Part shown: positions 44,414 through 53,307 of the stretch, piece after piece
How positions within the stretch are numbered: position 1 is the stretch's first letter
Layout of the letters: every line of letters begins with the position of its first letter
Source: CAVZZV01 sp963779845
Lineage (GTDB): Bacteria > Bacteroidota > Bacteroidia > Bacteroidales > GCA-2748055
Reading direction: 5' to 3'
Assembly: GCA_963779845.1 (NCBI GenBank)
Contig: CAVZZV010000006.1
Span: 310,001 to 374,000, forward strand
DNA length: 64,000 nt
Translations under genes and position numbers: made by a program
Notes under the pieces: generated by a model
Told to the model about the DNA's origin: nothing
What the model saw: only the letters and a program-made list of their open reading frames with translations
Databases searched by the model: none

Positions 44414-46102
44414 TTACATTCGAAATATTCCTGTTTTTGGCTCCGGGAATTTCCGGTTCAGGCAAACGGAAAGGGTCATTCCCAGAATCTTTCTCGTATC
44501 GGCAGGATCAATAATCCCATCGTCCCATATCCTTGATGTACTATATAACGCATTTCCTTCTCTCTCGTATTTTTTCAGAATTGAATCTCTAAGTTCAGAT
44601 ATTTCAGATTGATGGATTTTTTCATTTACCCTTCCCTTACCCTGAAGTAAAGGCTTTTCCGAATCGACTTGCTTATTTTTTTCTTCCGCTATTTCTTTTT
44701 CGGCCTCTTTTTCTTTTCCTTTATCATTACGGACACTAACAAGCACCTCTGCTGCCTGTTCCCCGCCCATTACGGAAATTCTGGCATTTGGCCACATGAA
44801 AAGGAAATTCGGATCATAAGCCCTACCGGACATGGCGTAATTTCCAGCACCATAGGACCCACCAATAATAATAGTAATCCGAGGAACATTGGAAGTTGCC
44901 ACAGAATGAACCAATTTGGCCCCATCTTTGGCAATTCCCTTATGTTCGGAATCCTTACCCACGATAAAGCCTGCAATATTCTGAAGGAAAACAATGGGTA
45001 TTTTTCTAAAATTGCAAAGCTCAATAAAATGAGTTGCCTTGAGTGAACTTTCAGAAAAAAGTATACCGTTATTGGCAACAATCCCGACCGGAATTCCCAT
45101 TATTCGGGAAAAACCGGTAATAATAGTTTTTCCATAATTTTCTTTAAATTCATGAAATTCACTTCCATCGATAATCCTTGCGATTAACTCTTTTGCATCA
45201 AAACCCTGTTTTAGCGAAGGGGGAATGAGGCCATAAATTTCTTCCGCCTTATACAATGGATCCATTGGTTTTTGTAAGTCCATGGTTTGCCGTTCCGACC
45301 GGGGAAGGGATTCAAAAATATTACGGCAAATCTGAAGGGCATGAATATCATTGTCGGCCAAATGATCCGCCACTCCCGAAATTGAGGTATGCACCTCTCC
45401 TCCCCCGAGCTCTTCAGGGCTTACACTCTCACCGGTTGCAGCTTTAACAAGCGGAGGGCCACCAATAAATATTGTGCCCTGGTTTTTCACCATGATCGTT
45501 TCATCGGACATGGCAGGGATATATGCACCACCAGCGGTACAGGAGCCCATTACAATACTTATCTGCGGTATTCCCACCGCCGAAAGTTTTGCCTGGTTAT
45601 AAAATATCCTTCCAAAATCAAACCGGTCAGGAAATACCTCTTCCTGTTTCGGCAAAAAAACTCCGCCGGAGTCAACCATATATACACAGGCCAAATGGTT
45701 CTGGAGGGCAATTTCCTGGGCTCGGATATGTTTTTTGATTGTTTCTTTAATATAGGTCCCCCCTTTAACCGTGGCGTCATTGGCAATTATCACCGTTTCG
45801 CGGTTATGAATTAAACCGATCCCCGTCACAATGCCTGCTGAAGGGAACTGATTATCATATTGTTCAAAGGCTGCCAGAGGGGAAAGCTCCAGGAATGGGG
45901 TTCCGGTATCGAGCAACAGGTCAATTCTTTCCCTCACCAAAAGCTTGCCTCTTGATTTATGTTTTTTGGTTAGAAATTCAGCTCTTGAACACTGGACATG
46001 CTCAAGTTTTTCGCGAAATGAGGCAAGGACTTTGAGGAACTCCCCGGAATTCCTGATAAAATCCTGTGATTCTGGGTTTATTTTAGAATGAAGTTTGAAC
46101 AA
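44414..46102 (-). CDS. 3-methylcrotonyl-CoA carboxylase, carboxyltransferase (beta) subunit
   Basis: The 562-residue carboxyltransferase has the features of MCC-beta: FPSAGIVTGIG, MGSCTAGGAYIPAM, FIGGPPLVKAATGE, and FMWPNARISVMGGEQAAEVL, which separates MCC from propionyl-CoA carboxylases. It moves carboxyl from biotin to 3-methylcrotonyl-CoA. It is the first gene of the nine-gene operon. A Lys/Glu-rich stretch at about residues 461-504 is some 27 residues longer than the same loop in human MCCC2. No clear TAnnTTTG element is visible in the AT-rich 187 bp upstream. Confidence 0.93.
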   Translation of the reverse strand: MFKLHSKINPESQDFIRNSGEFLKVLASFREKLEHVQCSRAEFLTKKHKSRGKLLVRERIDLLLDTGTPFLELSPLAAFEQYDNQFPSAGIVTGIGLIHNRETVIIANDATVKGGTYIKETIKKHIRAQEIALQNHLACVYMVDSGGVFLPKQEEVFPDRFDFGRIFYNQAKLSAVGIPQISIVMGSCTAGGAYIPAMSDETIMVKNQGTIFIGGPPLVKAATGESVSPEELGGGEVHTSISGVADHLADNDIHALQICRNIFESLPRSERQTMDLQKPMDPLYKAEEIYGLIPPSLKQGFDAKELIARIIDGSEFHEFKENYGKTIITGFSRIMGIPVGIVANNGILFSESSLKATHFIELCNFRKIPIVFLQNIAGFIVGKDSEHKGIAKDGAKLVHSVATSNVPRITIIIGGSYGAGNYAMSGRAYDPNFLFMWPNARISVMGGEQAAEVLVSVRNDKGKEKEAEKEIAEEKNKQVDSEKPLLQGKGRVNEKIHQSEISELRDSILKKYEREGNALYSTSRIWDDGIIDPADTRKILGMTLSVCLNRKFPEPKTGIFRM

Positions 46103-46245
46103 ATTTTAGGTTTTTAAGAATTTCTAGTATATTTAACAAGGTATAAAAATTATTGTTTAGATTTTTACGTTAAATATTAAACAAAATTTAGATAATTTAA
46201 ACAGAAACATTCAAAATAGATCTCCGTATAACTATTTTATGAGAA

Positions 46246-46253
46246 TAATTTTG
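46246..46253 (+). promoter_or_regulatory. Candidate -7 element of the small 46290 gene
   Basis: TAATTTTG matches TAnnTTTG, 36 bp before the ATG at 46290, in the AT-rich divergent spacer with the leucine/mevalonate operon. It supports the small gene being expressed. Confidence 0.35.
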
Positions 46254-46289
46254 CTTAAATTACGTTTTTAATTTCAAAAGACAATATTC

Positions 46290-46676
46290 ATGGCTTCACA
46301 CAATTCTGTACTTAGAAGTGCACCCGGCACCTTGCCAGGATTAAAACCCAAATCTGGACAACATCGGGCAACTGAGGTAAAGCGAAAGAGGGCAATTATC
46401 AATGAGGGAGCCAGCCTCAAGAGAAGACAAAAGAAATATTCATTGCCCGTAATCGGGCATTTTGCCGACCGAAGCATTGAATTCAAATCCATTCTTCAGG
46501 CAGAAGAGGTGACCGGTATTCATTATACCCTCATTTTTGAAGCCTGTATTGGGAAAATTTATAAAGCGAAGAACGTTATTTTCGAGTTTAAAAAAGGAAA
46601 CCATTATATTAAGTACAAGGCTTACTATATTAATGTTCAGGAACATTATACCCGTAGTTCGGGTTTTAACGGATAA
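46290..46676 (+). CDS. Small basic protein of unknown function
   Basis: The 128-residue frame encodes a strongly basic N-terminal half (KPKSGQHR, EVKRKRA, LKRRQKKYS) and a more ordered C-terminal half with alternating hydrophobic residues (FKSILQAEEVTGIHYTLIFEA, KNVIFEFKKGNHYIKYKAYY). There is no signal peptide or membrane segment. I recognise no domain. The composition suggests nucleic-acid binding, which is only a guess. It is transcribed divergently from the leucine/mevalonate operon and has a -7-like element. An overlapping minus-strand frame of 72 residues (46274-46492) looks like its shadow. Confidence 0.55.
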   Translation: MASHNSVLRSAPGTLPGLKPKSGQHRATEVKRKRAIINEGASLKRRQKKYSLPVIGHFADRSIEFKSILQAEEVTGIHYTLIFEACIGKIYKAKNVIFEFKKGNHYIKYKAYYINVQEHYTRSSGFNG

Positions 46677-46852
46677 TCCTTACAGGAATTTTAAGCCCTA
46701 AAACTCTTCAATTTTTTACAACACTCAATAAGGGGGTTTCAGATTTAATAGCTTTTAGATGCAGGAAGTAGGGCTGCAACTTAATTCTATAATTAATCGC
46801 GGGAACCTAAAAACTCCGGGAAAAGTAAAATATCTAGATTAGAAACATTTGA

Positions 46853-47326
46853 CTATTCAAGTTCAATATCTCTGAATATACTTTGGATATCCTCTGGCTT
46901 TTTGTTTTTCCGAAGATAATCTTCAAGTTCCTCTGTATTCTGATTAAAAATCGCATAGGCGACATCCAGTATGTGGCCCAATTCCTTTTTGGCTTCCTGT
47001 TCGGTAATGAGTCCTTTTTTAAGTTTTTTCTTGTAAAGTTTATTGATCTTTTGTACCGCGTAGAAAATCACTGGTTTTTGCACCACAATCTTATCGCTAG
47101 GTGAAATGGGAGATGCCTTTTCTACGTAGGTATATGTCTGTTCCATCCTGTAAAATTTATTGGCAATCTGTTGACCGAGAAAGTGATTTCCCGCGAAAGA
47201 ATAATCTAGCTTTAGATTTAAAGTATCCTTAAGATTGTTGCTGAATTCGAACTTCCCCATTTCCTGCGAGAACACAGAAATAAATATGCCCATCCCCAGG
47301 ATGAGGGCAACGATTCCCTTCTTCAT
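46853..47326 (-). CDS. Secreted protein of unknown function
   Basis: The 157-residue product has a clear signal peptide (ALILGMGIFISVFSQ). The mature protein is mostly helical and charged, with KKKLKKGLITEQEAKKELGHILDVAYAIF in two pieces resembling an amphipathic coiled coil. No lipobox cysteine is present, so it should be periplasmic. A minus-strand TATTTTTG at 47376-47383 may be its -7. I recognise no family. It ends near the small divergent gene and precedes nothing in its own direction. Confidence 0.7.
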   Translation of the reverse strand: MKKGIVALILGMGIFISVFSQEMGKFEFSNNLKDTLNLKLDYSFAGNHFLGQQIANKFYRMEQTYTYVEKASPISPSDKIVVQKPVIFYAVQKINKLYKKKLKKGLITEQEAKKELGHILDVAYAIFNQNTEELEDYLRKNKKPEDIQSIFRDIELE

Positions 47327-47433
47327 AAGTCTATTGGTTAAGTGGTTATTCTTTAACCCGAAGCTAAAGAATGGACAAAAATAACAATAAAAATCAAAAT
47401 ATGACAGATGTCATAAAATGATTTTAACTCCTG

Positions 47434-48885
47434 CTATTTCGTATTTTCAGTTACTCCGGGCCAGTCATCTGTCCTGAACGGGGATGCAGGAAGATTTTCC
47501 TTATTGTATAAATTGGCGTCATCTGGATTATTAGCCCAGGCATACCTGACAGCCACGGGATCCGGCACCTCTTCGGACCATACGACGACCCTGTCCCCTT
47601 CCACCTTAGCTTTTGCCCATTTGAATTTTTTGTCAGCACCGGCTATTGCGAAACCCTTCACGTACCCATATTTATCCCTGACCATAAGACCTGTTCCCTC
47701 GGAGGTAAAACTAATATATGCCTTTCCATCCTTAAATTCAACCGAATCGTAGAGGGGGCCGGAATTGACGATATCCCTGCCATAAGCAATTTTCAGGGCA
47801 TTCAGGGCAAGTCGGTAACCGACATCCTGTTTATTTCGGGGATGAATGTTATCGGCCTCCCCAATATCGATTGTTACAGCCATGCCGGTATTATCCAATT
47901 TCGAAAGGGTCATTAGCTGTGCTTCCCGTAACTCCGCCCAATCACTTTCGACAGGGTCATTTTCAACTTTCTTAAAATTCGCCAGCTGGACGAAAATGAA
48001 TGGCAGATCGGGCTGATTCCATTTTTCCCTCCAGCTCTCAATCAATAAGGGATGAAGAGTTCTGTACTGATAGGCCCGGCCAGCATTGCTTTCCCCCTGG
48101 TACCAAATGGCACCTTTTACTGCGAGTTTCAATAAAGGATGGATCATCCCATTATATAAGCTCGATGGATTGTCATTTGGCTTTGGCTTTTCATTTTCCT
48201 GTAACCGATTGGCCTGTGCTTTGATTTTATCGGAAAAACCAGGAACCGTAGAAAGAAAATCACTGCTGGTCCATGCCTCTATATTGGTCCCGCCCCAATT
48301 CGTACTTATTAACCCAATCGGAATACCTGTTTCTTTATAAATATTTCTTCCGAAAAAGTAGGCAACAGCAGAAAAATCGGGCACCGTAGAGGGAGAACAC
48401 AATTGCCAATCGGTAGCCGGCACATCGTCAGCGGGACTCAGTTGAGCATTCCGGGGAATTGTTATTATCCTGATTTTGGGGAAATCGGCATTTGCAATCT
48501 CCTCTTCAGCATTATTTACATTTTGCAAAATCCATTGCATGTTGGACTGCCCCGAACATATCCAGATGTCACCAATATATATATTATCTAACCCGATGGA
48601 GTTGTCTCCTTTAATGCTCATAGTATATGGCCCACCTGCACTCATGGCAGGAAAAGTAACCATCCAGGTACCATCTTTTTTGGGAGTTGCGGACATTTTA
48701 TTTCCGTTAAATTCGACCTTCACTTTTTCACCTTTTGCTGCAGTGCCCCAGACTTTTATTGGTTTGTTTCGCTGAAAGACCATATTAGAGCCTATTACCT
48801 GGGGGAGGACTACCTCTGCCCGGACAGGCAGGGTGACCATCAGGACAATCAGAAAGTTTAGCAGGAATGCATGGATTGTTTTCAT
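47434..48885 (-). CDS. Sialate O-acetylesterase (SGNH/GDSL-type, secreted)
   Basis: The 483-residue protein has a signal peptide (FLLNFLIVLMVTLPVRA) and the sialate-O-acetylesterase motifs: PQVIGSNMVFQRNKPI at the beta-domain start, IWICSGQSNMQW with the nucleophilic Ser, and GAIWYQGESNAGRA. A DNIHPRNKQDVG segment near residue 335 carries the catalytic Asp-x-x-His. It removes O-acetyl groups from sialic acid or, in related proteins, from plant or algal polysaccharides, in the periplasm. It lies in the carbohydrate-use half of the window, consistent with deacetylating uronic-acid-containing glycans. Confidence 0.92.
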   Translation of the reverse strand: MKTIHAFLLNFLIVLMVTLPVRAEVVLPQVIGSNMVFQRNKPIKVWGTAAKGEKVKVEFNGNKMSATPKKDGTWMVTFPAMSAGGPYTMSIKGDNSIGLDNIYIGDIWICSGQSNMQWILQNVNNAEEEIANADFPKIRIITIPRNAQLSPADDVPATDWQLCSPSTVPDFSAVAYFFGRNIYKETGIPIGLISTNWGGTNIEAWTSSDFLSTVPGFSDKIKAQANRLQENEKPKPNDNPSSLYNGMIHPLLKLAVKGAIWYQGESNAGRAYQYRTLHPLLIESWREKWNQPDLPFIFVQLANFKKVENDPVESDWAELREAQLMTLSKLDNTGMAVTIDIGEADNIHPRNKQDVGYRLALNALKIAYGRDIVNSGPLYDSVEFKDGKAYISFTSEGTGLMVRDKYGYVKGFAIAGADKKFKWAKAKVEGDRVVVWSEEVPDPVAVRYAWANNPDDANLYNKENLPASPFRTDDWPGVTENTK

Positions 48886-49098
48886 AAGAAATGATTTATA
48901 ATTCAGATAATAAAGGGTTTTTACAAAGCATGTGCTGAATCCGATAAGCTAAATTTGTATCCGAAGCTGGACAGATTGAAAAAACACACAATTAAATTAA
49001 CCTAAATAAAATAACTGCTAAATATAGGTAAAAAGTACATCGATGCAAAAAATATGAGTAAGATGTATCCGCGAGTGCTAATGGGATATATGGAATAT

Positions 49099-49122
49099 AA
49101 TATCATTCTTAAGAATGATATT
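49099..49122. repeat. Perfect 24-bp palindrome between gnd and the esterase gene
   Basis: AATATCATTCTTAAGAATGATATT reads identically on both strands; the centre is CTTAAG. It lies 48 bp after the gnd stop and about 214 bp before the esterase ATG in the same direction of transcription. There is no loop and no T tract, so it suits a dimeric regulator operator better than a terminator. The rest of 48886-49169 contains nothing I can support. Confidence 0.75.
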
Positions 49123-49169
49123 GTCTAAAAGCCTCACTAAATAATCCCTGCCCTTGGGGTACAATCCAT

Positions 49170-50618
49170 TTATATATTATATGTTCCCGAAGCGGTTTTG
49201 CCTCCTCTTCCTGTCCAGTTGGTGTGGAAATATTCTCCCCTTGGCTTGTCCGTTCTCTCATAGGTATGAGCACCAAAATAATCCCTCTGTGCCTGTAACA
49301 TATTCGCGGGAAGATAATCTGTGCGGTATCCGTCAAAGTAGGCAAGCGCTGTTGCCATAGCGGGGACGGGAATTCCATTTTCAACAGAAGTGGCAATCAC
49401 CCGCCTCCAGCCCGACTGGGCTTTTTCGAGTACATCCCTGAAAAAGGGATCGAGCAAAAGATTTTTTAACGCAGGATTCTCATGAAAGGCATTGGTAATC
49501 TTTCCAAGGAATACGGAACGGATAATACATCCTCCACGCCACATTTGTGCGATCTCTCCATAATTCAGATCCCATTGATGTTCTTTTGCGGCCTCCTGCA
49601 TTAAGACATAACCCTGAGCATAGGATATTATTTTTGAAGCATACAATGCTTGTTTGATATCTTCAATAAACTGTTGCTTATCGCCTTTAAAATTAACCGA
49701 AGGGCCACTTATCATTTTTGATGCAACAACCCTTTCGTCCTTTTGGGAAGATAAGATTCTGGCAAAGACAGCTTCGCCAATCAAGGTTAGCGGAACCCCA
49801 AGATCAAGCGCGGCAATGCCCGTCCATTTGCCTGTGCCCTTTTGTCCGGCTGCATCAAGGATCTTTTCAATAAGTGGTTCGCCATCTTCTTTGTAAGCCA
49901 GTATCTCACTGGTTATCTCGATAAGGTATGAATCAAGTTCGCCTTTGTCCCATTCCGCAAAGACCTTCTGCATTTCATCGGAATTCATTTTCAGCACTTT
50001 TTTCATAATGAAATAAGCTTCAGAAATAAGCTGCATGTCTCCGTATTCAATTCCATTGTGGACCATTTTCACAAAATGTCCTGCCCCATCCTGTCCAACC
50101 CAGTCGCAGCAAGGAATCCCATCCACGGTCGCCGCTATATCCTGAAAAATTTTCTTCACATATTTCCATGCCTCTGGTGAGCCGCCAGGCATGATGGAAG
50201 GTCCTTTCAATGCCCCTTCCTCGCCTCCGGAAACACCGGTCCCAATAAACAACAAGCCTTGCTCTTCAACATGTTTCGTGCGTCGTATGGTATCCGGGAA
50301 ATGTGAATTCCCCCCGTCTATAATAATATCTCCTTTTTCCAGAAAAGGTAGGAGCTGCTCTATTAAATCGTCCACAGGTTTCCCTGCTTTCACCAGAAAC
50401 ATCACTTTTCTAGGCCTTTCAATCGATTTCACGAAGGATTCAATAGAATCTGCTCCGATGAAATTTTTATCCTTTCCCCTCCCGGAAATGAATTTTTCCA
50501 CTTTCTCAACCGTCCGGTTGAACACCGCAACCGTATAGCCTTTTTCTTCCATGTTTAAAATAAGGTTTTCGCCCATTACGGCGAGTCCAATAAGACCAAT
50601 GTCAGCTAATTTTTTCAT
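49170..50618 (-). CDS. gnd: 6-phosphogluconate dehydrogenase, decarboxylating
   Basis: The 482-residue protein has the NADP-binding GLAVMGENLILNMEEKG followed by FNRT (Arg-Thr favouring NADP), the GVSGGEEGALKGPSIMPGG substrate loop and KMVHNGIEYGDMQ with the catalytic Lys. It oxidises 6-phosphogluconate to ribulose 5-phosphate, CO2 and NADPH. The C-terminal tail GEYFHTNWTGRGG is complete. It lies 16 bp after the frameshifted pdxB gene and is probably at the end of the same transcript. Confidence 0.96.
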   Translation of the reverse strand: MKKLADIGLIGLAVMGENLILNMEEKGYTVAVFNRTVEKVEKFISGRGKDKNFIGADSIESFVKSIERPRKVMFLVKAGKPVDDLIEQLLPFLEKGDIIIDGGNSHFPDTIRRTKHVEEQGLLFIGTGVSGGEEGALKGPSIMPGGSPEAWKYVKKIFQDIAATVDGIPCCDWVGQDGAGHFVKMVHNGIEYGDMQLISEAYFIMKKVLKMNSDEMQKVFAEWDKGELDSYLIEITSEILAYKEDGEPLIEKILDAAGQKGTGKWTGIAALDLGVPLTLIGEAVFARILSSQKDERVVASKMISGPSVNFKGDKQQFIEDIKQALYASKIISYAQGYVLMQEAAKEHQWDLNYGEIAQMWRGGCIIRSVFLGKITNAFHENPALKNLLLDPFFRDVLEKAQSGWRRVIATSVENGIPVPAMATALAYFDGYRTDYLPANMLQAQRDYFGAHTYERTDKPRGEYFHTNWTGRGGKTASGTYNI

Positions 50619-50634
50619 TTTTAAATTATTAATG

Positions 50635-51788
50635 TTAGAAACAGTTATCCTGTATTACAGCATATTCAAAATCTTCCAGAATACCCACCAATTCAGGATA
50701 AGGATTATTTATCAGTTGAACAGAATAGGCCTTCGCCTCCCTTCTCACGGGGTAGTCATTTCGAAAAAACTCAAAGTCCCGGGGCGAAGCTTTCAATTTA
50801 TTACTATCCTTCCGGATATCATAGGATTGAAGAAATATCTCCCTCAATATCTTCTGCTTGTCAAGGTCGGTGCAATCCAGTAGGATTTTAGGATTCTCTG
50901 GCAAGGGCAGGTCGGAGGGGGACCATTCTTCCATTCCAAGACCCAGGAAAGCTGAAAGGGCTCTGACCGACATTTCCGTTCCCCGTGCTTTGCCATCCGT
51001 TGAATATCCGGCAATATGTGGAGTGGATATACTGGCCATCTCTAAAAGTTCCTGGTCTATTGCTGGCTCATCGTTCCAAACATCTAAAATAAGTGCGGAG
51101 ATTTGCCCCGACTTATATCCATTCTTAATTGCCTGCTCATCAAAGACAGGGCCTCGGGAGGTATTGATCAGGATGGTTCCAGGGTTAAGATGACTTAATA
51201 AAACTATTGTTGACCATGCCAAGGGTCTTGTCTTTACCATTAGTGCTTAAAGGAACATGGAAACTGATTATGTCAGCACACTTTTGTATTTCTTCTATGT
51301 CTGCGAAATATTTCCCCGCCTTCCTGACGCTCCCTTGGTGGATCATTCAACAGGACTTTCATCCCAATCCTTTTAGCTGCACTGGCAACCTTGCTTCCTA
51401 CCTGGCCAGCTCCAATCACTCCAAGACACATTCCCTCCAGTTTAAGGTCCTTTTGGAAGGCAATTTCGAGGAGGGCAGATAATATGTATTGCTGAACCGA
51501 ATATGAATTACAACCGGGGGCGTTGGTCCATTTGATTCCTGCACTTTCACAAAAGCCCGTATCGATATGGTCATAGCCAATGGTTGCGGTTGCAATAAAT
51601 TTCACCCTGCTGCCAGAAAGCATTTTCTTGTTGCACAGGGTACGGGTCCTGATTATCAATGCGTCCGCATCCTTTACCAAACCCGCATTGATTTCAACTC
51701 CAGGATAGTAAGTTATATTGGTCACGGGGTCGAGAGCCCCTTTTAAAAAGGGAATATTATTATCGGCTATTAATTTAATCCTTTTCAT
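50635..51788 (-). pseudogene. pdxB: 4-phosphoerythronate dehydrogenase, disrupted by two frame changes
   Basis: Three frames together encode one PdxB-like D-2-hydroxyacid dehydrogenase. Piece 1 (51788 to about 51311) has the N-terminus IKLIADNNIPF and the Rossmann motif GVIGAGQVGSKVA. Piece 2 (about 51310 to 51194) reads FADIEEIQKCADIISFHVPL and ends FIKSS before a stop. Piece 3 (from 51192) has LNPGTILINTSRGPV and the C-terminal dimerisation domain. Each junction corresponds to one extra base. An intact enzyme would oxidise 4-phosphoerythronate for pyridoxal phosphate synthesis. The remaining sequence looks well preserved, so a recent mutation or a sequence error is likelier than old decay. 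Confidence 0.85.
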
Positions 51789-51896
51789 TGCACTTGCAGC
51801 GGTTTTGGTATTCCAAATTTAATGGCTCTTATTCATCAAAAAACATCTCACCCTATCCGGGGGGTCGGGAGTTTTTCCCAATAGTCTTCTATAAAC

Positions 51897-53191
51897 TTAT
51901 AAATCAATCATTCCACTATTAATAAACCTGTCACCATGGGCCCATAAACCCAGGGCCGGATTGGATAGTAAAAAATTTCACCCTCACCAGGTATAACATT
52001 GTATCCTTCTTTAATTTTCCCGGGATTGTATATATTCAAGCATTTTTTGAAGGCTCCATAAAGGCATATCCCACCGATTCAATATCTCCTCTGGTAAGTT
52101 TTCCCGGGCAATAAGTTACTTTAAAACGGTTCTCAGTGGATCCGTGGATCAAATGGGCTGCAGCTCCTAAATTATCTGACAGGTCGATATTGGCCGACTG
52201 TTAGCCGAAGAATTTCCAGACTATTCTGGTAGCCATATTTTCGGATTAGTCCGTCAATGATCCGGTCTTCCCCGAATTCATGCACTCCCGGTGCCAGGAC
52301 AATGAGCTCCCCTCCATCTTCAATAGCCATTCTGGTGCGGTAAATCGATTTGTTCCCGAGCCATGTGCTTCGGTATTCCGAAGGATCGAGATACACCACA
52401 ACCTTCTTCAAAGGTTTTTCGAGCAGGTTGAAATTAACCTTTAGAGACAATTCAGCAGCTTCATTGAAACACGCTCTGTCATCACCAATGAAGAGCCCGC
52501 TTATTTTCAAATTCCCCTGGATATTCTTGCTAATTACAGTCTGAATGTAAACGATAGGAAGATCGGCACAAAATTTTTCTGAGGCGTAATCCAGAATTTT
52601 CCGTACCGGTGTATCAGCTCTCCCCATAATCCTTTCCATGCCATAGGCCGCACCCAGAAAATGACTTTTATTAATCCCCTCGCTTCCCCCCGTACCAATA
52701 AGTATGTTTTTATTATAATTGGCCATTCCTATCACCTCATGCGGGACCACCTGACCGACAGATAAAATCAGATCGTAATTTCCTTCAACCAGCAATTTGT
52801 TCACCTGGGCAGGCCAGTCGTAATTCACCCTTCCCTCGGAAATCTCGGTGATATACTCTGAAGGAACCCTGCCAAGAGTAGTAATATTGTTTCTCCAGTC
52901 GTGATGACGAAAAAGATTGAGAGGAATCCCCGGGAACATGTGCATAATTTCCTCCCCGGTCATGGGAAAATGAGTTCCAAGTGCAGGCAATACCGCATGA
53001 AGATTTTTACCGTAATACTCGTAAATGAGACTGGTGATTTCCCCAGCCCTTGAATGATATCTTGTATAATCAGGAGGGATAACCAGTACTTTTTTGCGCA
53101 CACCGAGTTTATCAAGAGTGCTGAATACCGCAATTTTTAACTCTTCCGAATTGATTTCAAGGTTCTCGTTACCTGAAGAATAATAAAGCAT
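51897..53191 (-). pseudogene. LarA-like (nickel-dependent lactate racemase family) protein, C-terminal third frameshifted
   Basis: The first frame (339 residues, 53191-52172) has LarA-family features: VIPPDYTRYHSRAGE, ALGTHFPMTGEE, SVGQVVPHEVIGM and GTGGSEGIN. The normal C-terminus is found downstream in three further pieces: ANIDLSDNLGAAAHLIHGS (from 52194), NPGKIKEGYNVIPGEGEIF (from about 52042) and LSNPALGLWAHGDRF (from 51968), with a stop at 51899-51897. The junctions need one extra base near 52195 and one missing base in each of two 6-base A/T runs (52043-52048, 51970-51975). LarA homologues epimerise 2-hydroxyacids with a nickel-pincer cofactor; the substrate here is unknown. Confidence 0.8.
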
Positions 53192-53307
53192 AGTGAATTA
53201 GTTTGGGTTGGGAAGAAGTGCAAAGGACCTATATGATGAAACTATCCGACCGGCAAAGGAGGAAGGGTTCATCAACAAAATATTCTCACTAAGAATGAGA
53301 TCAGAGT

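Noticed and set aside
35106..46102. Idea that the operon runs in reverse, making isovaleryl-CoA from HMG-CoA as in myxobacteria
   Set aside because: That route uses dedicated Aib enzymes and a decarboxylase; here an ATP-driven biotin carboxylase of both subunits is encoded, which favours the catabolic direction.
53283..53299. Imperfect inverted repeat TCTCACTAAGAATGAGA near the HAD gene 3' end, sharing TAAGAATGA with the 24-bp palindrome at 49099
   Set aside because: Only part of the arms pair and the centre differs; a shared regulator site cannot be supported from two short matches.
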